NCBI GenBank assembly: GCA_019973155.2
Contig: LC707859.1
Coordinates: 62,001 to 126,000 of the forward strand
DNA from: Phanerochaete sordida
Lineage: Eukaryota; Basidiomycota; Agaricomycetes; Polyporales; Phanerochaetaceae
Reading direction: 5' to 3'
DNA: 64,000 nucleotides
The notes beneath the pieces were generated by a model, which ran no database searches, was not told the DNA's origin, and saw only the letters and a list, made by a program, of their open reading frames with translations. Position numbers and translations under genes: made by a program. Below, one piece after another: positions 29,218-38,729 of the stretch. The number at the start of each line of letters is the position of its first letter. Positions within the stretch are counted from its first letter, which is position 1.

Positions 29218-30459
29218 ATGAGTTTTATAATATTGTTAATATACGTTAAAGCTAAAGCTTTACACACTCTATACATATCACCAGTCTCATTTGCTAAAAT
29301 TGTGTCTATAGTTTTTATTTATGCCGGAGTATTATCATCAAATGCTTTTTTTGTTCAGACAATTGGACAGTGTATAGGTATCTATAGTGGATTATTCGAA
29401 GTTATCTCTCTCTCTTTATTTGTATTTGTAGTTAAACTTCAAATTAAAAAAATCCTGTTTAAAAATAAAATTAAGAAAATTTATTTTAATTTAAAAAAAA
29501 AAATATTAAACTTAAAATTATTTTTAAATCACACATTTTTAGTGCTAATTTTTGGCCTGTTAAAGATTTTAAATTTTTTACACCAAATGAGTTGTGATTT
29601 TTGTATATATATTTACAACAAAACCAAATCTCAAATTTTCTTTTTTGTGTTCCTACCATTTATAACGAATCAATCTTTTGTGGCTGTATTTTATTTTTAT
29701 TATTTTTTGTATGTTCTAACGTTATCTATACTAAGTTTAGTATTTCTAGGCTATTCTGCCTTAGATGATTTTGTTTTTAAGGCAGTCCTTCGCAGTCCTT
29801 ATAGTAAATTAATCTTTAAGAGTTATATTATGTCAGCAGCTGACTTAACCGCTCTAGTCAAATACGAAGATACTAGAGTTCCCGATCTCAGATCGCCTGT
29901 GTATATTCCAAAATACATCCCGAATTTCACAGATGTAACTCAGGCAAATAATGTTCAGGGAAATCCTAGTTTCTTTTTAGTGCGTAGTACTTGTCACGAT
30001 TTAATCCTAAGATGCAATCACATGATCTTACAGTATCCGCCTAGGACATTCAGCTTCGATTACACTTCTAGGGTAGAAGATTATAAATTCTTCTTTGAAT
30101 CTTGTCTTATTCAGCCATTAGGTTTAGGGTTAGCTTATACCAAAAATGAAATTTTTATGTTTAGGGAATGCATGAATTTTCAATTTGTAGATGATTCTTT
30201 TAAGTCGGAAGTAGCCATAAGGTTTATAACTAAACAATTAAACTTTTTAGATTCTCCTCTAAATCTAACCAGTACTAATCCTAGAATATCATTACCGCCA
30301 CTTGAAACGAAGAGATTTTTAGCTTTATTAGTTAAAGGTATAAATGAAGCAGCCTTTGACCAATTAGCTAATAATGAATCAGCTGTGATAGAAGATTCCA
30401 ATTTATCGGCAGCTGCTAAAAGACAATTGGTCAATAATCTATTAGTACATTTCCGTTAA
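29218..30459 (+). CDS. Chimeric ORF: nad2 N-terminus fused to unknown membrane protein
   Basis: 413 codons. Residues 1-68 copy the nad2 start (SPVSFAKIVSIVFIYAGVLS, then AFFVQTIGQ and IYSGLFEV) at protein and DNA level; after residue 68 similarity ends. The rest has no recognised family: a Lys-rich stretch (75-100), hydrophobic segments near 100-115 and 140-180 (FLPFITNQSFVAVFYFYYFL), and a hydrophilic tail of about 220 residues (KYEDTRVPDLRSPVYIPKYI, SLPPLETKRFLALLVKGINE) ending VNNLLVHFR. The tail is free of stops in an AT-rich genome, so it is probably under selection. Because the nad2 leader and tRNA-like element are also copied, it probably uses nad2 expression signals. Confidence 0.75.
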   Translation: MSFIILLIYVKAKALHTLYISPVSFAKIVSIVFIYAGVLSSNAFFVQTIGQCIGIYSGLFEVISLSLFVFVVKLQIKKILFKNKIKKIYFNLKKKILNLKLFLNHTFLVLIFGLLKILNFLHQMSCDFCIYIYNKTKSQIFFFVFLPFITNQSFVAVFYFYYFLYVLTLSILSLVFLGYSALDDFVFKAVLRSPYSKLIFKSYIMSAADLTALVKYEDTRVPDLRSPVYIPKYIPNFTDVTQANNVQGNPSFFLVRSTCHDLILRCNHMILQYPPRTFSFDYTSRVEDYKFFFESCLIQPLGLGLAYTKNEIFMFRECMNFQFVDDSFKSEVAIRFITKQLNFLDSPLNLTSTNPRISLPPLETKRFLALLVKGINEAAFDQLANNESAVIEDSNLSAAAKRQLVNNLLVHFR

Positions 30460-33400
30460 AATAATATTTTACCATATAAATTTTCATAATTTCATCTTTT
30501 TTCTTTTTAAGGACAAGGACAAATAGAGTCTCCCTATTTTTGTGGTTTTTTTTTAGGGAAGTAAAAAAAAAAAATACAAAAAAAAACAACGATAAAATTG
30601 ATTAATTTTTAAAGATTTTTATACTTGTTCAGGGTTTTTTGGTACTCTCTGTTTATTTTCTTTGTATATACGCATGTCTTAAAAAAATTTATTAAATAGT
30701 TACAAAGTAACTATTTATAAATTTTTTTTCAGTCTGGCCTTCGTTGCGTAGCAGCGTAGCGCTGATCTTTTATCGTAGGGCTAATAAAAGATATTATAAA
30801 AGATCAGTTAAATTAAATTGTGTGAAAATTTTATATGGGGAGGTCTTTTATCTAGCGTTCTCTGATATTTTTTTTTGACTGAATAAATATTAGGTCGCAG
30901 TAAACCCCCTTTTTTGAGGTGTTAAAAAAATGATAATTTAATTATAATTTTTTAAGCGCTAAAAAAAAATTATAAATAGTTACAAGTAACTATTTATAAT
31001 TTTTTTTAACTGATACCCCGCTACCGTTACTAATCAAATTTTTATTGCTTCAAATTTTATAAGCCTAGGCTGCTTTAGTCTTCGCCTCCCTACGGAGGCA
31101 TCCGCTTAAGCGATGCCAGAAAGCGACGATCGTTCAGCGGATGCTTTAGTCTTCGCCTCCCTACTAAGCATCCGCTTAAGCGAAGCAAGCAAGGCTTATC
31201 AAATTTTGATATAAAAAATCTGCTGCGCAACAAATTTTATTAGTGTCGCTTCAGCGGTAGCCAGCTGCTGCGCAACAAATTTTATACAGGCGGATGCTTT
31301 AGTCCTCTGATCTTTTATCTGAAGGAAACAAATAAAAATGTTTTTTTAAATATTTTTTAACGAAATAAATAAAAGAAAGAGAAAGTAAATAATTTAAATT
31401 TAAAATATAATTTAAAAATATGTATAAAATAAAATACCGTTAAAAAAATTATAAATAGTTACTTGTAACTATTTATAATTTTTTTTAAGGACGCTACTTA
31501 CACAAAATAATTGTGGGTAACCGCACTATTATTTTTTTTTTTTTAGTAAGCAAATATAAATATAATACTATAAATTTATTACTTATGTGTTCAATAAAAG
31601 TGTAGTGTAAAATCAAATTATAAACAAAATAAATATAATAGCTATTATATTATTATTAAAAATAATGCGTAAACTTTTTTGGTTTTGCACTATTTTTTTT
31701 TTCAATTCATAAGTAAAAAGACCATTATATCTCATTCATTAAATATTGATAATTAAAATTAACCTTTTCTTAAAATTAACCTTTTCTTATAAATCAATCA
31801 TCTTTTACAATTTTTAATTATCTTATTTAATCTATAAAACCAAATTAAACTATCATAGCTCATAAATAGTTTTAATTAAAATTTTTTTTTTTCTTAATTA
31901 AAAATATTTTTACCTCTTCGAAGCCTAGAGTCTTAAAATGCTTAAATAAAATTAACGCACTTATTGTAAAATAAATTTGTCTGTGCACTAATTTTTTTTA
32001 GTGTTATAAATAAATACTAACAAAATTATAAATAAATTATAAATATGTTAGCGTTCATTTTAATGGTAAGCTTGAACTCTAGGTAAGCAATATCCAAATA
32101 CGCAGGTAAATTAAATAGTATGTTAATCTCAAAAAATAAAATAAAATAAAATTAAATTAATTATCTTTTTAAAAATTTGATTAAATATAAAATTTTTATC
32201 TAGTTAAAAAAATTATAAATAGTTACTTGTAACTATTTATAATTTTTTTTAAGGTCTACTTAGTAGTTTATAAAAATTTGATTAAATATAAAATTTTTAT
32301 TTAGCCCTTCTTCGCTAGAGCAGATAAGCCAAAATTTTATTAACTAGCGAAGAGAGTGTATTATTTTTTTAGTGTTAACAATTTTTATTTTATATTGGTT
32401 TATCTATAATATTTCATTTGCCTATAACTTTGTACGGTGCTTTGCTTTTTTAAAAATGAACAGTGTGTAGATAAAATATAGTGCTTTTCTGATAAAAATT
32501 TAAATTTTTTAATCACTAAGCAATTGTTAAAAAATTTAAATTGATAAAGTTAAAAAACTAATTTGATATAACTTTACTCTGTATTTTGTTTTTAAACTTC
32601 AACTTAACAAAAAATACGTTTATGGTAATTGAAAACTAATATTATAATTTTATTATTAACCGTAATCTTAACCAGATATAAATTAAAAATATAAAATTAA
32701 ATATCAAAGGCAGGTTACAATTATTAAAATTTAAAATAAATTTCCTCTTTAATTTTAAATTATTGTTTCCCTGATCTTTTATCCTTAATAAAAATGCGCA
32801 CTTTGTGCCTTGTGTCCAGATCCCAGATCATAGAAGCTAAAGCATCAGATCGGATGCTATCGCTTTATGCAAGGATCAGGACTCTTTAATAAAATTTGTA
32901 TTTAAGAACTAATTTTTGTTTAAGTATAGAGTACTAAAGATATATTCCTTTAATTAATCTTATTATAGATACTATCATTTGCACCTCTATTTATTTATTA
33001 CCCAGGTTTTTTATTGCTACCCTTTTTTTAATTAATCTGACTAAATGTAATATAAATTTACTCTTAGTAAAATAGTTTCCTAATCGGCTGATAATTATTT
33101 CTTCTGCTAAATAAAAATAAAAATTTTATAATAAATAAAAAAAAAAAAAAAAAAAATAAAAATTTTATTTAAGCGCAGAACTAGTTTTTATATTGTTAAA
33201 TCTTAAAAAGCCCTTGATTAGCCTATATTACTAATATTATCTTTATTTATAGCTAAAAATAAAATTTTTTCTTTGCAATTAATAAAAAATTTAATTTTTA
33301 CGTCGCTTAACAATGCTTTGAAGGTTTGTCTAAATAACATTAAGCCTTCGGACAAAACAAAAAAGTAAATAAAATTTAAGATTATAATTTAGGGTAAATA

Positions 33401-33620
33401 TAATTAAACAAGTAAAATAGTTACCGGGCCTAAAAATTTTTCAACTTAAAAATTTAATTAAAATTAAATAAATTTTTAATGACTCATTAAAGCAGTCGCT
33501 TAAGCGGTTAACCTCTTATCAATTAGCCTTAGTTTCTTTGCTTGTAAAAAAAAAAATATAAATCACCGGTGCTTAAAAAAATTATAATATAATTTTTTTA
33601 GCCCTTCACCGTGTGTGTCT

Positions 33621-33660
33621 GTGTCAACGTGTCAACGTGTCAACGTGTCAACGTGTCAAC
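33621..33660 (+). repeat. Tandem repeat GTGTCAAC x5
   Basis: Five exact copies of the octamer GTGTCAAC preceded by GTGTGTGTCT. A frame through it (33611-33874) is low-complexity and continues into GC repeats, so it is not annotated as a gene. Confidence 0.95.
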
Positions 33661-34325
33661 AAACAAAATGTTTTTTTTTTTTATAGCAGCTTCAAGCGGT
33701 AAAAAATTTTTAATTTCTATAAATTTTTTTTCATTGCATCGCTTTGATACCGCTTTGCTGCTTTGCTTTGCTTCGCTTCGTTGCTTAGCTCTTCGCTGCT
33801 ACCGCTTAAGCGAGCGAAGAAGCAGAGCAGCGCTGCTACCGCTTAAGCGAGCGAAGCAGTTAAAAAAATTATAAATAGTTACTTGTAACTATTTATAATT
33901 TTTTTTTAGCACAGCATCATGGCTACGCTGATACCGCTACCGCTTAAGCGAGCGAAGCAGTCAAAAAAAAAATTGTTTTAATTTAAAAATAATTTTTTTT
34001 TTTTTAGCGGTGCAGTGAAAGAAGAGGTAACTATTCTCACTGGTATAATAAATATAAAGAGTGTGTTAGGCCTAATAAAAATTTTATTAGCGCATATAAA
34101 AAAAAAAATTATAATTTTTTTTTAAGGCCGCTAATAAAATTTTTATAATTAAATTCTCTGTGACTGGCAAATAGGTCCTGTTTTTAATAAGTAGGTCCGT
34201 GGTAGAAGTAAAAAAAGAAATAATTAGTTTATAAGTATAGTTTAATAAGTTTTATCTTGTTAATTATAAATTATAATATAAAAAGTGTGCGAGCGTCCTT
34301 TCCTGCGCTTATAAAATTTTTATAT

Positions 34326-34525
34326 ATCGGTTAAAAAAAATAATAGTTATCTTTGATAACAATTATTTTTTAAAGACAGCGCTAGTTAAAAAAATTATAA
34401 ATAGTTACTTGTAACTATTTATAATTTTTTTTTTAAGGTCGCTACGACTACGGCCATAGTTAAAAAAATTTATTAAATAGTTACAAAGTAACTATTTATA
34501 AATTTTTTTTTAGCCCGCAAAAATT
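34326..34525 (+). repeat. Composite palindrome module, full copy
   Basis: Order: TTATCTTTGATAACAA hairpin (about 34330-34372), 42-bp palindrome (about 34390-34433), linker AAGGTCGCTACGACTACGGC, asymmetric variant (about 34463-34508), GCCCGCAAAAATTTTATT. The best complete example of the module. Confidence 0.85.
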
Positions 34526-34784
34526 TTATTAGGCAAAGCCAGAGGCTACGCCCTAGCACCGCTTGCGCACAGACGCGGCTGCTCTGCTTCTTCGCTCGCT
34601 TAAGCGGTAGCAGCGAAGAAGCAGAGCAGCAGTTAAAAAAATTATAAATAGTTACTTGTAACTATTTATAATTTTTGTTAGCATCGAAGCGAAGCAATCG
34701 CAAAGCGGTATCACAAAGCCAGCGCAGCAATTTTTTTTTTTATTTTTTAAATAATTAGCAGAGAGTGTAATTTAGTTTTTTTTT

Positions 34785-34937
34785 ATGCCTCAATTAACTC
34801 CTTTTTTTTTTTTGAATCAATTATCTATCTCTTTTTTGGGTTTGTTCTTATTAGTTATCTTGTTGTCAAAACTTTTTTTGCCTCAAGTACACCTGTTACA
34901 ACTAATAAGAATTTATATCACAAAATTATCAAAATAA
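34785..34937 (+). CDS. atp8: atp8, ATP synthase F0 subunit 8
   Basis: 50 codons: MPQLTPFFFLNQLSISFLGL, then an LLLVILLSK-type helix and FLPQVHLLQLIRIYITKLSK. The MPQL start, single transmembrane helix and basic C-terminus are diagnostic; subunit 8 is part of the F0 stator. Too short for many gene finders. A U UUU UUG heptamer at 34874-34880 and an inverted repeat at 34888-34900/34960-34972 span the 3' end, and the -1 frame is open all along the gene and into the downstream ORF. Confidence 0.9.
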   Translation: MPQLTPFFFLNQLSISFLGLFLLVILLSKLFLPQVHLLQLIRIYITKLSK

Positions 34938-35698
34938 TTAGTGATATATTAATATTATCTGTAACAGGTGTATTAAAAATAAATAATGCATTCAAATCGT
35001 ATTTAACAAGTTTATACTTTAAAAATAATAATCCAATTATTTTAATTTTAGCTTTACCATTTATTTGTGATTTTAATTTATTATTTATTTTTACATACTA
35101 TAATTTTCTTTATATGTTTAGTTCTATGTTTGTTTATTTTTCTTTTTCATTCTTAAATTTTGCTTTATTTCAAGATGGTTCATTAGTTTCACAATGGTTT
35201 ATGCAAATAAAATTTTTATTTGATCATTTAGATCAATTAATAGATTTACTAAAAAATATTACTCCTTCTATGGATCCTTTTGTTTTAGATTTAAACCCAG
35301 AAAATGAATCTATAGATACTACACCTATAAATACTACACCTAAAGATAGTTATATCTTGAAAAGGGAAGGATTACCGGTAGGTAATCCAAATGCAGATCC
35401 AGCTTTATATGCTGGTCAACCAGTAAATCATGTCCAAGCCATCAATAGTGCAACTAATTTAATTCAAATATCTACAGCCTTAGAAGCTTTACGAGTGGAT
35501 CCTTATGTTCCATCTACAGTAAAATCTACAATGCTTAATCATTCTCAAACTGTTTATTTACAACATTTCAGTTATCTATTAGAGGCATCAAGAATTAATA
35601 ATGATATAGCCACACAAGCTCAAGCTAGAGCTGGTTTAAATTATTGTAACAATGTAATACCTCAATTAATAGCAACAATACCTAATGACCAACAATAG
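34880..35698 (+). CDS. Unknown ORF overlapping atp8, membrane segment plus hydrophilic domain
   Basis: The frame is open from 34751 to 35698 but its first ATG is at 35114 (194 codons). From 34880 it would be the -1 frame product of atp8 (272 codons after the shift). Seen: a hydrophobic stretch with LPFICDFNLLFIFTYYNFLY, a second one (FVYFSFSFLNFALF), then a hydrophilic part (PVNHVQAINSATNLIQISTA, SYLLEASRINNDIATQAQ, PQLIATIPNDQQ). No known family. The 20-residue LPFI...FLY segment aligns without gaps to one in the nad2 chimera (29218-30459), so both may belong to one family. Start uncertain: ATG 35114, a non-AUG start near the atp8 stop, or frameshift fusion. Confidence 0.6.
   Translation, partial: ASSTPVTTNKNLYHKIIKIISDILILSVTGVLKINNAFKSYLTSLYFKNNNPIILILALPFICDFNLLFIFTYYNFLYMFSSMFVYFSFSFLNFALFQDGSLVSQWFMQIKFLFDHLDQLIDLLKNITPSMDPFVLDLNPENESIDTTPINTTPKDSYILKREGLPVGNPNADPALYAGQPVNHVQAINSATNLIQISTALEALRVDPYVPSTVKSTMLNHSQTVYLQHFSYLLEASRINNDIATQAQARAGLNYCNNVIPQLIATIPNDQQ
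34888..34972 (+). promoter_or_regulatory. 13-bp perfect inverted repeat spanning the atp8 stop
   Basis: TACACCTGTTACA (34888-34900) and its exact complement TGTAACAGGTGTA (34960-34972), loop of 59 nt. It begins 7 nt after a U UUU UUG heptamer in the atp8 frame. Could be a frameshift-stimulating stem or an RNA end/processing structure. Confidence 0.6.
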
Positions 35699-36611
35699 TT
35701 AAATTATAATTCTAAATTAGTATTAAATAATTAAAGTTTTATAAGAAAATAACGGCCTTATTTTTCTTTTTATTATTTTTTATAACCTCCCCTCAACCCC
35801 CTGCTGATCTTTGATCGATCTTTGATCACAGCCTTATAAAATTTGTATATCGGGGCTTTTAAAACTTTTATTAAATATCAAATTTTTGCTAGTTAAAAAA
35901 ATTATAAATAGTTACTTGTAACTATTTATAATTTTTTTTTAGTCTACGGCCGTAGTTCTAAAAAATAATTGTTATCTTTGTGTGCGTAGCGCGTAGATGA
36001 ACAGAAACCATTTTTTAAAGCCCGCAGATCTCAAAATTTTATTAACTAAAAAAAAAAAATATAAATAGTTACAAGTAACTATTTATAATTTTTTTAACTG
36101 CTTCTTCGCTGCTCTGCTTCTTCGCTGCTACCGCTTAAGCGAGCGAAGAAGCAGCGAAGCAAGCGATGCTAAAGCAAGCGATGCTAAAGCAAGCGATGCT
36201 AAAGCAAGGGCGTAGCCAGAGAGCCAGATAAATTTTTATAAGACAGTAAATTAATTTTAGGGCTTCAAAAGGTCAAAACTTAAAGATTAAAATCTAAACA
36301 AACGGTAAATTTTATTTTATACCTGTCTCCGCTAGGGCTTATCAAATTTGAATATAAATATAAAAATTTTATTAGCAGTCTAATAAAACATAAAAATTTT
36401 TTAAGTCATAAAAAGTATATATGTAAAAGAGATAGTAGAAATATAATTTCTCTAATTTTAGTAGTCAACTTAAACTTAGTTAAGTTTATCTTAGGTTATT
36501 AATAATAACAAGGGCTTATTTAAAATAAAGATTAAATCTTTTTTTATATAATGCTTTTATTAATATTCCGCTTCCTTGACATTAAATTATAAATATTTTA
36601 TTTAATAAAAA
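35699..36611 (+). repeat. Intergenic repeats between the atp8 ORF and cox3
   Basis: Palindromes at about 35892-35938 and 36052-36097, GC linker remnants, a GC block at 36105-36225 with four tandem copies of GCAAGCGATGCTAAA-type units, and an AT-rich leader to cox3. No gene. Confidence 0.7.
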
Positions 36612-37061
36612 ATGAATTTAGAATTATTAAGATTAAATTTACAATTTAACCCTTATCATCTTGTACCACAATCACCTTGGCCAATATTGGTAAGTTTTTC
36701 TTTATTAGCTTATACACAATCTGGTGTAATGTTTATGCACGGTTATCCTTACGGTGGAGCATTATTAACTTTAGGTTTCATATTAACAACATTTGGTATG
36801 GTACTTTGGTTTAGAGATATTATCAAAGAAGCAACATTTGAAGGAGCTCATACAACACAAGTACAAAATGGTTTAGTAATAGGATTTGTATTATTTATTG
36901 TCAGTGAAGCTTTTGCTTTCTTAAGTATATTCTGGGCATTCTTCCATTCAGCTTTATCACCAGCAATTGAAATTGGAGGTTGCTGGCCTCCACAAGGTAT
37001 AACAGCTCTAAATCCATTTGCTATACCTTTATTAAATACAATCTTACTTTTATCTAGTGGT
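36612..37061 (+). CDS. cox3: cox3 exon 1 (cytochrome c oxidase subunit III)
   Basis: 150 codons. Typical start NLQFNPYHLVPQSPWPILVS and the MHGYPYGG, EGAHTTQVQNGLVIGFVLF and FWAFFHSALSPAIEIGGCWP motifs, ending LLLSSG at GGT 37061. The frame continues straight into the intron HEG, so the endonuclease may be made as a fusion with exon 1. Joined with exon 2 it gives a 271-aa protein, normal for COX3. Confidence 0.96.
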
Positions 37062-37778
37062 GTTAGCCACAAATGTGAATTATCTGATTTATGTATTTTA
37101 ATGAGCACTATTTTACCATTTTCTGCACCTAGAATACACTCTCACAAAAGAATAGGACCACATAATTATAATATTTTAAGTATTCTTATAGGTTCATTAT
37201 TAGGTGATGGTCATATGGAAAAATATGAAGATGGCGCACGTTTTGTTTTTTATCAAGCTAAGATTAATGGTGAATATTTATTATGGTTACATCAAACTAT
37301 AAGTGAATTGGGTTATGCTAAAACTGATATCCCTCAAATATTTAGTAGAAAGGGATTATTAGAAGATGACATTAGATACTATTTTAGATTTAGAACTTTT
37401 ACTTATTCTTCATTTAATTGGATATACGATGCTTTTTATCCTGGAGGTAGTACGCAGGCACCGCAGGGCCGAAAAGTTATTCCGTCATTGATTGAATCTT
37501 ATCTAACTCCTTTAGCATTAGCTGTTTGGATGATGGATGATGGAACATCCTTTAAAAATAAAGGTTTAAAGTTTAGTACAAATAGTTTTACACTTAATGA
37601 AGTTCAATTTTTAAGTAGCGTCTTACAAAAAAAATATAATCTTAATACTAATATTCACAAAACAGGTAATGTAAATCAATATAACATTTATATACCTAAG
37701 TCTAGTTTAATTGAAATAATTAAAATAGTTAAGCCACATTTTCATCCTACTATGTACTATAAAATTATGAATTTCTAA
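37062..37778 (+). CDS. LAGLIDADG_2 homing endonuclease of the cox3 intron, in frame with exon 1
   Basis: About 238 codons after the exon boundary. First motif ILIGSLLGDGHMEKYEDGAR, second ALAVWMMDDGTSFKNKGLKF, C-terminal VKPHFHPTMYYKIMNF: a complete LAGLIDADG_2 protein. Between YPGG and RKVIPS there is an extra, GC-rich GSTQAPQG segment (bases about 37443-37472) where relatives usually have YPxGKKxIP, an in-frame insertion that left the gene open. Otherwise undamaged. It would recognise the intronless cox3 site. Confidence 0.88.
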   Translation, partial: VSHKCELSDLCILMSTILPFSAPRIHSHKRIGPHNYNILSILIGSLLGDGHMEKYEDGARFVFYQAKINGEYLLWLHQTISELGYAKTDIPQIFSRKGLLEDDIRYYFRFRTFTYSSFNWIYDAFYPGGSTQAPQGRKVIPSLIESYLTPLALAVWMMDDGTSFKNKGLKFSTNSFTLNEVQFLSSVLQKKYNLNTNIHKTGNVNQYNIYIPKSSLIEIIKIVKPHFHPTMYYKIMNF

Positions 37779-38591
37779 GAAAGTCTGATGTTTTAGATTA
37801 CGTCACTTTTATTTTGGTGTGCAAACAGAATTAACAGGTGTTGACCAACTGGATGCTCTAGGGAATAAACGTATCTAGTTTATCTAGCTCTCTGTTTCCG
37901 ATCTTTCTGCGATCTTTTATCACTTCCTAAAGGGTAGGACACCAGTCTGGTGTCCTGGTGTCCGCCTTAAAAAAATTACAAAATTTTAAAATATAAAAAT
38001 TTTATTTAGCGGCGCTAAAAAAAAAATTATAAATAGTTACAAGAAACTATTTATAATTTTTTTAACTGCTTCTGCGCTCGCGGTGCTGTTCCGTAGATAA
38101 ACAGAGCAGCACCGCTTGCGCGAGAGCGCGAGATAAAAGAACGCAGTCAGGATAACAATTTATAAAAAAAATTTTTTTTAGGTTAGCAAGGCTTGCGCTA
38201 GCGCATCCAAATTTTTTTCACTCAAACAAACGAAAGTGTTCTGTTAGCCACAAGGAATAGTAGATAGTGTATAAAATTAAATAAAATTAAAGGATAATTT
38301 GCATAGTCATAGCTAAATATTAACTAAATTTTATCTAAAGTATTTATAACTTTAAACTTTTATGTTATAAGAGCTACCTTAAAACTATAAATAAGGAGAT
38401 AATCTATAGGTATGTTAAAATACGTATTATCATTATCTTGGCGACACTGATGAAAACGGTTAACGGAATACATCTGATTTTAAGACCGTTGGTTTAATTA
38501 CATCTAAAAAAAATATATAATAGTATCAACATATACAATAATTTCTGTTTTTATGCTGTGATCCAGCGCTACAAAAAAAAATTTTTTTTTT

Positions 38592-38729
38592 TCTTCTTCT
38601 TCTTCTTCTTCGCTAGAGCAGCTAGATCAGCTAGAGCAGCTAGATCAGGTAGAGCAGCTAGATTAGGTAGAGTAGCTAGATCCGCTAGAGCAGCTAGATC
38701 AGCTAGAGCAGCTATCGCAGCTAGAGCAT
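38592..38729 (+). repeat. CTT run and 9/18-bp minisatellite GCTAGAGCA/GCTAGATCA
   Basis: (TTC)n from 38592 to 38611 followed by about thirteen 9-bp units alternating GCTAGAGCA and GCTAGATCA with point changes. The frame across it gives an Ala/Arg/Ser-rich string, which I regard as non-coding. Confidence 0.9.

Larger units (their letters stand above)
30460..34784 (+). repeat. 4.3-kb gene-free repeat and AT-rich region
   Basis: No gene recognised. Palindromes at about 30680-30727 (variant), 30963-31008, 31440-31485, 32207-32252, 33860-33905 and 34640-34683; composite module at 34326-34525; hairpin at 30925-30955; tandem GTGTCAAC x5 at 33621-33660; GC blocks at 31060-31320, 33740-33860, 33905-33960 and 34555-34640. 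31380-33480 is mostly very AT-rich with little structure; a replication or transcription control region could lie here but nothing identifies one. Confidence 0.65.

Noticed and set aside
33611..33874. 87-aa frame
   Set aside because: Runs through an octamer tandem array and GC repeats into a palindrome; no protein-like character.
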